Source: Lachnospiraceae bacterium
GTDB taxonomy: Bacteria; Bacillota; Clostridia; Lachnospirales; Lachnospiraceae
NCBI GenBank assembly: GCA_017623675.1
Contig: JAGAOO010000022.1
Coordinates: 40,336 to 104,335 of the forward strand
Length of the DNA stretch: 64,000 bases
Reading direction: 5' to 3'
Positions within the stretch are counted from its first letter, which is position 1; every line of letters begins with the position of its first letter. The notes under the pieces are model-generated. The model was given only the letters and a program-made list of their open reading frames with translations, had not been told where the DNA came from and did not search any database. Of this stretch, positions 59,331 through 64,000 are shown in pieces. The position numbers and the translations under genes are program-made.

Positions 59331-60565
59331 AAGCCGTTCCTTTCCAGCGCCCTTACACTTTTAATCAGATATAGCAGCATCGCTGTTACACTCAAAAGAA
59401 CTCCCGCTATCATAACCACACCTGCTGCTCCTCTGCCAACTCCAATATGGAACTGCAATGCAATTCCATCCGCTGCTAAACCTGCTATTCCATATGCCAC
59501 TACATAACCAATCTGAGATAAAAATCCAATCATGCCCCATGCTCTTCCCTGTAATTCGTCAGGAATATTTGTTCTTACCAGATAGTCCAGACAATTGTTG
59601 GCAAATGGCAGCATGGCAAAAAAGAGAAATCCAAACAGACAAATCACATAAATATTTTCCCGAATTCCAAATCCAATCATGCCTGCACCCGCCAGAAACA
59701 GCGAGTAGCACAGCACCTTTACATATCCCTTTTTGATTCCTTTTATCCCTAAGAACAAACTGGACACCAGCATTCCACAAGCACAAACCGTTTCTCCGAT
59801 TCCAAGTGTGGTACTATTCGCAAAATCCAGAATCATCGGTTCTGCCAAAATCTGCAAGGTACCCATAAAGCAAGTCATAACTGAAGATACAATAATTAAA
59901 ATCAATACACCTCGTCGATCTGTAATTGCTTTCCAGCCCTGTCTCAAACTTTCACCAAAAGATTCTTTTTTCTCTGTTTTCTTAATTGCTATTCCTTTTC
60001 TAACCACAGCGGTTGAAATTACTGTGAGAATAAATGTACAGATATCAATCAGAAGTAACAGCTTTATATCGCTGACTGCCAGCAATACACCCGCCAGAAT
60101 GGGAGAAATCAGATATCTCGCACTTCCTGCAATATTCACCATGCCACTGGCTTTCGAATATTCTTCCTTGGTAAGCAAATCTGTTACAGTTGCACGATAT
60201 GCAGGCTCCAGCAGTGCCGAAAACACAGAACTGATAAATACTCCAATGCAGATTTGATATAAAGCTGCCTCCCCTCGTATCATACAAACCAATATGTAGA
60301 TAATACCTAATGCAGAACATCCATCACCTATCATCATAAGCAGTCTTCTGTCATACCGATCTGCCAGTACCCCTGCGGGAACACTCAGTAACAGTGTGGG
60401 CAAAAACGCCAGTAATGTAACAAGTGCCATACTGGCTGCACTTCCTGTCTGGTTAAATACATATACACCTAAACCAAAGCTGGTAAGACCGCCACCGATA
60501 GCCGATACTAATTCTCCTGCCCAAAGCAGCATAAATTTTGAAAAATTACTCTTTTGATTCCTCAT
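59327..60565 (-). CDS. Major facilitator superfamily exporter
   Basis: A 412-residue, 12-helix transporter of the macrolide/multidrug efflux type. The inter-helix-2/3 motif LSVPAGVLADRYDRRLLMMI and the repeated counterpart in the second half are present. It is the first gene of the operon MFS-FtsX-ABC, placed just after a TetR-type operator. ATG 60565 follows AAGGAGAGG. Confidence 0.92.
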   Translation of the reverse strand: MRNQKSNFSKFMLLWAGELVSAIGGGLTSFGLGVYVFNQTGSAASMALVTLLAFLPTLLLSVPAGVLADRYDRRLLMMIGDGCSALGIIYILVCMIRGEAALYQICIGVFISSVFSALLEPAYRATVTDLLTKEEYSKASGMVNIAGSARYLISPILAGVLLAVSDIKLLLLIDICTFILTVISTAVVRKGIAIKKTEKKESFGESLRQGWKAITDRRGVLILIIVSSVMTCFMGTLQILAEPMILDFANSTTLGIGETVCACGMLVSSLFLGIKGIKKGYVKVLCYSLFLAGAGMIGFGIRENIYVICLFGFLFFAMLPFANNCLDYLVRTNIPDELQGRAWGMIGFLSQIGYVVAYGIAGLAADGIALQFHIGVGRGAAGVVMIAGVLLSVTAMLLYLIKSVRALERNGL

Positions 60566-60587
60566 ACTCGCACCTCTCCTTTTTTAG

Positions 60588-60604
60588 ACCGTCAGTCTGT
60601 CGGT
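60588..60604. promoter_or_regulatory. TetR operator in front of the MFS-ABC operon
   Basis: ACCGTCAGTCTGTCGGT is an imperfect palindrome (ACCGTCA-GTC-TGTCGGT, one mismatch per arm). It closely matches the perfect palindrome at 61335-61353 next to tetR. It lies 23 bp upstream of the MFS start codon. Confidence 0.8.
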
Positions 60605-60611
60605 AATAAGT

Positions 60612-60640
60612 TATAAAACAAAGGAACCTTTAGTTCCTCT
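60612..60640 (-). terminator. Terminator of tetR
   Basis: AGGAACTAAAGGTTCCT (60622-60638) is a short, perfectly paired hairpin followed on the minus strand by TTGTTTTAT. It separates tetR from the MFS operon. Confidence 0.75.
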
Positions 60641-60671
60641 GTCTAATGTTTCTCTTTTATATTTCTATTTA

Positions 60672-61304
60672 TTAATTATTGTTTTCAAAGATTGGCATCA
60701 TTGCAGCTTCCAAGCTTCCTTGTTCCATTCCAAGCAATCGTTCCAGATTATAGATAAATGCTGCTATTTTTCTTTGCCTCTCCTCTTCGCTATACTCTGA
60801 TAACGCATCAAATGCCATGTTAGAATATAGCATAGTCATCTCTACCACTTCTGCCGGATAGTCAGTGTGAAAGATTCCCTGCTCAATGCCTTCCTCAATT
60901 AATCCGGTAATCAAAGGATTGACTCCGGCAAGCAACCGTTCCCGCATCTTCTGGTGCATCAAGGCATTCTGTGCTCTGTGCACCTGCTCCATAACCTCCC
61001 GTCCAAGGTCATTGTCTACATTTAGTGCCATAATCATCATAGTCAGACGCTGTAACACCGGAAGTTCTTTCTTCTCGGAAACGACTTTTGCCTTTGCTAC
61101 CAATTGCCCGGTCATACGTTCAATCATCGCATCCAAAATATCTTCTTTGGACTTGAAGTGATAATATAGCGTTCCTCTGGCAATTCCAATCTCATTCAGA
61201 ATGTCATTGGTACTGGTATTATCAAACCCCTTCGTTCCAAACAGCCTTTCTGCCACATCCAGTATTTCATTTCTGCGTTCTTCCGCTTCTTTTACCACTC
61301 TCAC
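60672..61304 (-). CDS. TetR-family transcriptional repressor
   Basis: A 210-residue repressor. The HTH is FGTKGFDNTSTNDILNEIGI followed by ARGTLYYHFKSKEDILDAMI. The C-terminal helices form the drug-binding and dimerisation domain. It faces no divergent gene but lies directly upstream of the MFS-FtsX-ABC operon on the same strand, separated from it by a terminator. Matching palindromes occur at its own promoter and at the MFS promoter. It therefore probably represses itself and the efflux operon until an inducer binds. Confidence 0.93.
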   Translation of the reverse strand: MRVVKEAEERRNEILDVAERLFGTKGFDNTSTNDILNEIGIARGTLYYHFKSKEDILDAMIERMTGQLVAKAKVVSEKKELPVLQRLTMMIMALNVDNDLGREVMEQVHRAQNALMHQKMRERLLAGVNPLITGLIEEGIEQGIFHTDYPAEVVEMTMLYSNMAFDALSEYSEEERQRKIAAFIYNLERLLGMEQGSLEAAMMPIFENNN

Positions 61305-61334
61305 TTGATGTTCACCATTCCTATCTGTATACGT

Positions 61335-61384
61335 AACCGACAGCTTGTCGGTTGTATTATAACTCCATGCTGAAGGATTGTCAA
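61335..61384 (-). promoter_or_regulatory. tetR promoter with overlapping operator
   Basis: TTGACA (61379-61384) and TATAAT (61356-61361) are 17 bp apart on the minus strand. The perfect inverted repeat AACCGACA-AGC-TGTCGGTT (61335-61353) covers the transcription start. Confidence 0.88.
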
Positions 61385-61433
61385 TGCGTTTGAGAACATT
61401 TGCTATGTAATCATAAAAAACCTCTTCTTATAC

Positions 61434-62069
61434 TTAAATAAAATACTCAATCGTCTTTTCTTCCGTCAGTTTTGTTTCTTCGTTAAACAAAAGCACCGCT
61501 TCCCGATTCTCATACGGTCCCAATGCATATAGCTCCGTAGTTTCACGATTAAAATGATACTCCGGAACAATGCGGTTATAGGTACATGGTTTGTCCAATA
61601 TCACCTGAATATCATCATAATCCTTAAACTTCTCATCACTATAATAAGGGTCAAACATTAAAATATTGTCATCCTGAATTCCTGTAAGCAATACATAATG
61701 CTCCACATCATAAAACAAACGAACTACCACGACCCCACCCCGGCAAAGTGCGTCATTGATATAACTTGATTTTCCTAGATAGACCCATTCCTCAGCCAGA
61801 TAACTGCAAGATACCGGCAGTTGTCCTGTTCTGGCAAATCCGTTCAGCCAGTTTGAAAGAAACATCATGGCAGCATGAGAAGTTCCGCATTTTCCCGGTA
61901 CACCATCTGTTCCATAGCAATCCAGACAGTATAACATAACATTTCGAATTACTTCCGGCGGAATCATCTCTCTCGGGAACAAATAGCTGATTGCATTTAA
62001 CATGGTGGTAGGTCCACAATCGTATTCTGAGATTTGGTAACGCAAAGGATTTTTCGTTTCATGTATCAT
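61434..62069 (-). CDS. C39-like cysteine peptidase family protein
   Basis: A 211-residue cytoplasmic protein with the papain-like C39 arrangement: YQISEYDCGPTTMLNAISYL places the catalytic Cys at about 18, VEHYVLLTGIQDDNILMFDP places His at about 124 and Asp near 139. These stand-alone C39-like proteins are not bacteriocin exporters, and their substrates are unknown. ATG 62069 follows GGAGGC with a slightly long spacer. It is followed downstream by tetR, separated by about 130 bp. Confidence 0.85.
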   Translation of the reverse strand: MIHETKNPLRYQISEYDCGPTTMLNAISYLFPREMIPPEVIRNVMLYCLDCYGTDGVPGKCGTSHAAMMFLSNWLNGFARTGQLPVSCSYLAEEWVYLGKSSYINDALCRGGVVVVRLFYDVEHYVLLTGIQDDNILMFDPYYSDEKFKDYDDIQVILDKPCTYNRIVPEYHFNRETTELYALGPYENREAVLLFNEETKLTEEKTIEYFI

Positions 62070-62100
62070 AATTTTAATTAGCCTCCATATACAATCTTCC

Positions 62101-62889
62101 TCACATATTCACACAGCACAAGATTACACCTGCCAGCGAAAGAACCGTCAAAATCCCACTACCAATGATTAAATTCTTATGAAATATTCCTGTTCCTTCC
62201 ACATAGAATTCTTCCGGATACTTCGGGTTGATATACAGTTGCACCTGATTTCCTTCTTTTACCTTGTTGGTAGATGTATAGATTTCATCACAAGATTTAT
62301 ATAACGTGCTTCTATATTCATACTGAAATACAGGTGCTTCAACAATACGCTCACTGGGATGATTTGCATCCCGATTCCATCGGCTTTTCATCTCTATACA
62401 GGTTCCGGTCACTGGAACTGTGCAGTGTTTCTTCCGAATCATCTGATACACAACACATTCCAACACCAGCCCTAATGCTGCCAGGAAAAACATCCCCAAG
62501 AACAACGCTGCATAGAATAATCCGTCATTTTCAAGTGGTCTGCCGCAGACCAGTCTCGGCAAATCTGATAGAATATGTTCCACCATTCCGCCCATCTGCA
62601 AAAAGCCAACAGCAATCAAACCAATTGAAATGAGCAACAGTATTGTGAATGCCACCGGACCCCAGGGTTGCACCTTATGTTGTCGCAGCATTTTTACTAT
62701 TGAAACTCCAATTATTCCTACAAATCCAAGGAAAAACTGACCAAGACCGATTGGTATCATAAACAAAGGCAAGCTCCCCTTCGCAGCCAGAAACAAGACT
62801 GCGATTGAGCCTATGAACCATGCCAAAAAAGTAATTCCAATCACCGGATTATTTCTTCCGATTCCTACTTCTTCATCTTCATTTAACAT
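62101..62889 (-). CDS. DUF3592-like membrane protein
   Basis: A 262-residue protein with about five membrane helices (22-42, 55-78, 85-112, 128-155, 238-258) and a soluble segment VPVTGTCIEMKSRWNRDANH leading to APVFQYEYRSTLYKSCDE and NPKYPEEFYV. That segment is similar to the DUF3592 domain in the proteins at 6.1-7.2 kb. Function unknown. ATG 62889 follows AGGGGGGA; an in-frame upstream ATG at 62943 lacks one. It lies 31 bp before the C39-like gene, probably in the same operon. Confidence 0.75.
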   Translation of the reverse strand: MLNEDEEVGIGRNNPVIGITFLAWFIGSIAVLFLAAKGSLPLFMIPIGLGQFFLGFVGIIGVSIVKMLRQHKVQPWGPVAFTILLLISIGLIAVGFLQMGGMVEHILSDLPRLVCGRPLENDGLFYAALFLGMFFLAALGLVLECVVYQMIRKKHCTVPVTGTCIEMKSRWNRDANHPSERIVEAPVFQYEYRSTLYKSCDEIYTSTNKVKEGNQVQLYINPKYPEEFYVEGTGIFHKNLIIGSGILTVLSLAGVILCCVNM

Positions 62890-63047
62890 ATAATCCCCCC
62901 TCTTTCTCCCGAAAAGAGTATGATTCTTACGGGCAAATTTCATTGCATTTTAATCATAAGCTTCCTTACTTATTCTACCATTAATGAGCATATCTGTCAT
63001 TTGGATTTTCAGATAAAGGAACTTCTTTCATATGGAAATGATTTCCG

Positions 63048-63080
63048 TTGACAGGCAGTCATTAGTTAGTTTAGACTAAT
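63048..63080 (+). promoter_or_regulatory. Promoter with overlapping inverted repeat
   Basis: TTGACA (63048-63053) and TAGACT (63072-63077) are 18 bp apart. ATTAGT (63061-63066) and ACTAAT (63075-63080) form an inverted repeat across the -10 box, a possible repressor site. Confidence 0.6.
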
Positions 63081-63116
63081 CCAGTAATAAGAATCAAGAA
63101 GGAGAGACCTATAAAA

Positions 63117-63458
63117 ATGAACGCTATTTTTTTTAAGATAATTACTTTGTTTCTTTGTGTATTACTTTTCGGAGAGCGACTGACCGGTGATATCTGTCAT
63201 GCAGTCTTAGGCATAGTATTAATGATTCTGATTGCAGCACATATAGGTCAGAAAATTGCCAAGCTAAAGCACAAGAGCCCTTATATCCGGCTGACGGATT
63301 GGGTACTTATGGCAGTAACAGTAATTCTATTTTTAACGGGAATACTGCTTCATCCGTTACAGGGAATATTGATTATTAAAATTCTGCATAAGCTTTCTTC
63401 CGTCCTATTTATACTTGGAATTATTCTGCATATGGTACAGCATAGGAAGTCGGAGTAG
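63117..63458 (+). CDS. Small DUF4405-like / cytochrome b561-like membrane protein
   Basis: A 113-residue protein with four helices. Histidines in helices (ICHAVLGIVLMILIAAHIGQ and LHKLSSVLFILGIILHMVQH) are arranged as in DUF4405/b561-like haem-binding bundles, so haem coordination is possible. No partner redox gene is adjacent. ATG 63117 follows GGAGAGA. It is transcribed alone. Confidence 0.7.
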   Translation: MNAIFFKIITLFLCVLLFGERLTGDICHAVLGIVLMILIAAHIGQKIAKLKHKSPYIRLTDWVLMAVTVILFLTGILLHPLQGILIIKILHKLSSVLFILGIILHMVQHRKSE

Positions 63459-63504
63459 AATCGTTTTTTCTCCTCTTTATGAATCTTATATTAATACTTC
63501 CTCC

Positions 63505-64000
63505 TTATTTGATAATTTTACCTTTAATCTCTCCCACCAGCTCATGCACCGTCGTACACGGGCACATCTCTGATGGCTTTGTTTTACCTTCTCTGATACA
63601 TTGCTCCAACTTCTGCTGTGCTATCTGAATTGCCTTTTCCTCGTCACCGGCTTTGCAAAGTTTTCCGTACATCTGCTCATCAGCCTTGGAATACTTCTGT
63701 CCAGTCTTAGTTTCATATACTCGTCGAAAATCCGAGCAACACGCCCATGAATCTTGGATTGCAGGCATAGACCCAAAGTAGGCGTACATCCATATTTCAA
63801 AACATGGATTGGACCAGCCCACTTGTATTCCTTTACTCACCGCCTCTAAAATAATCTCATCAAATCCCTGCACTTGATCTCTGTCAAATACAATCCAAGG
63901 TATACGATATTGTGCATCATAAGCAGTGAGTTCCAGACATTTATCAATCATGGCACGAGTTTTTGTCTCTACCACCTTTATTACGAGCTTGTTTCTCACA
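63505..64000 (-). CDS. RloB-like protein, 5' end cut by window edge
   Basis: The visible 165 residues hold the RloB-family C-terminal part: IPWIVFDRDQVQGFDEIILE, IQVGWSNPCFEIWMYAYFG and a charged helical tail. The frame is open to the window edge. A GTG at 63999 exists, but the usual N-terminus (an EGEKTE-type segment) is missing, so the start lies outside. RloB proteins are typically encoded next to an AAA/ABC-type ATPase (RloA or AbiLi-like) in defence islands, and the partner is expected just right of the window. Confidence 0.82.
   Translation of the reverse strand, partial: VRNKLVIKVVETKTRAMIDKCLELTAYDAQYRIPWIVFDRDQVQGFDEIILEAVSKGIQVGWSNPCFEIWMYAYFGSMPAIQDSWACCSDFRRVYETKTGQKYSKADEQMYGKLCKAGDEEKAIQIAQQKLEQCIREGKTKPSEMCPCTTVHELVGEIKGKIIK

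Noticed and set aside
1-64000. tRNA or rRNA genes
   Set aside because: While reading the intergenic gaps I saw no cloverleaf-like or rRNA-like segments; a tRNAscan run would be decisive.

Overview
The window looks like a chromosomal segment of a low-GC, Gram-positive, spore-forming anaerobe, most likely a gut Lachnospiraceae species. The reasons are two T-box leaders (aspS, thrS), spoIIID, an oxygen-sensitive indolepyruvate:ferredoxin oxidoreductase, several radical SAM enzymes, an ASKHA-type 2-hydroxyacyl-CoA dehydratase activator, a PadR/DUF1700/DUF4097 operon and strong AGGAGG ribosome binding sites. The placement is an inference from gene content; no 16S or other definitive marker is present. 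Most genes lie on the minus strand.

Layout. 1-3.8 kb: 3' part of aspS read leftwards, its T-box, trmO and a DHH phosphoesterase whose leader holds a tandem 111-bp repeat. 4-7.2 kb: XRE regulator, glycosyltransferase, acyltransferase-like membrane protein and two DUF3592-like genes. 7.2-9.4 kb: a gene graveyard (HD/TraX-like chimera, a frameshifted remnant, a zinc-binding C-terminal fragment) around an intact rhuM. 9.4-14.7 kb: PadR operon, yqeY, trxA-trxB. 13.4-22.9 kb: a split activase/dehydratase-like pair, a stand-alone adenylation-carrier-reductase enzyme, ilvE and an aldose-1-epimerase homologue. 23-24 kb: a nearly gene-free stretch with one perfect sigma-A promoter driving only tiny ORFs. 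24-29 kb: cytidylate-kinase-like protein, SLC13-type permease, an ammonium transporter fused to a P-II domain, and an AraC regulator behind a leader terminator. 29-38.3 kb: YbaK, a deleted metallophosphoesterase, TraX, then a three-gene SMC/Wadjet-like operon (jetA-jetB-jetC) with no visible jetD, and fba. 38.4-46 kb: DUF2752 protein carrying a copy of the repeat in its leader, AraC regulator, DUF2974 lipase-like protein, acyl-CoA synthetase, Rrf2 regulator and a PfkB kinase. 46-52 kb: iorA-iorB, thrS with T-box, phospholipase C-like protein, spoIIID. 52-56 kb: two radical SAM proteins, a pilin-like protein, MBL hydrolase, DUF1330 protein. 56-61.4 kb: a TetR-controlled export cassette (MFS, FtsX permease, ABC ATPase) ending in a truncated second tetR. 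61.4-64 kb: C39-like peptidase, DUF3592-like protein, small membrane protein, and an RloB-like fragment running off the right edge.

The most interesting system is the JetABC-like SMC operon: it has kleisin-, KITE- and SMC-type subunits but no adjacent JetD nuclease, so it is either a plasmid-restriction complex missing its usual nuclease gene or an MksBEF-like condensin. The second theme is a set of GC-rich palindromic or repeat elements placed just downstream of TATAATGA-type promoter sequences in at least five leaders. One family of these elements could be translated onto the N-terminus of a DUF2752 protein. A third is a possible small RNA or attenuator in front of the AraC gene at 28.1 kb.
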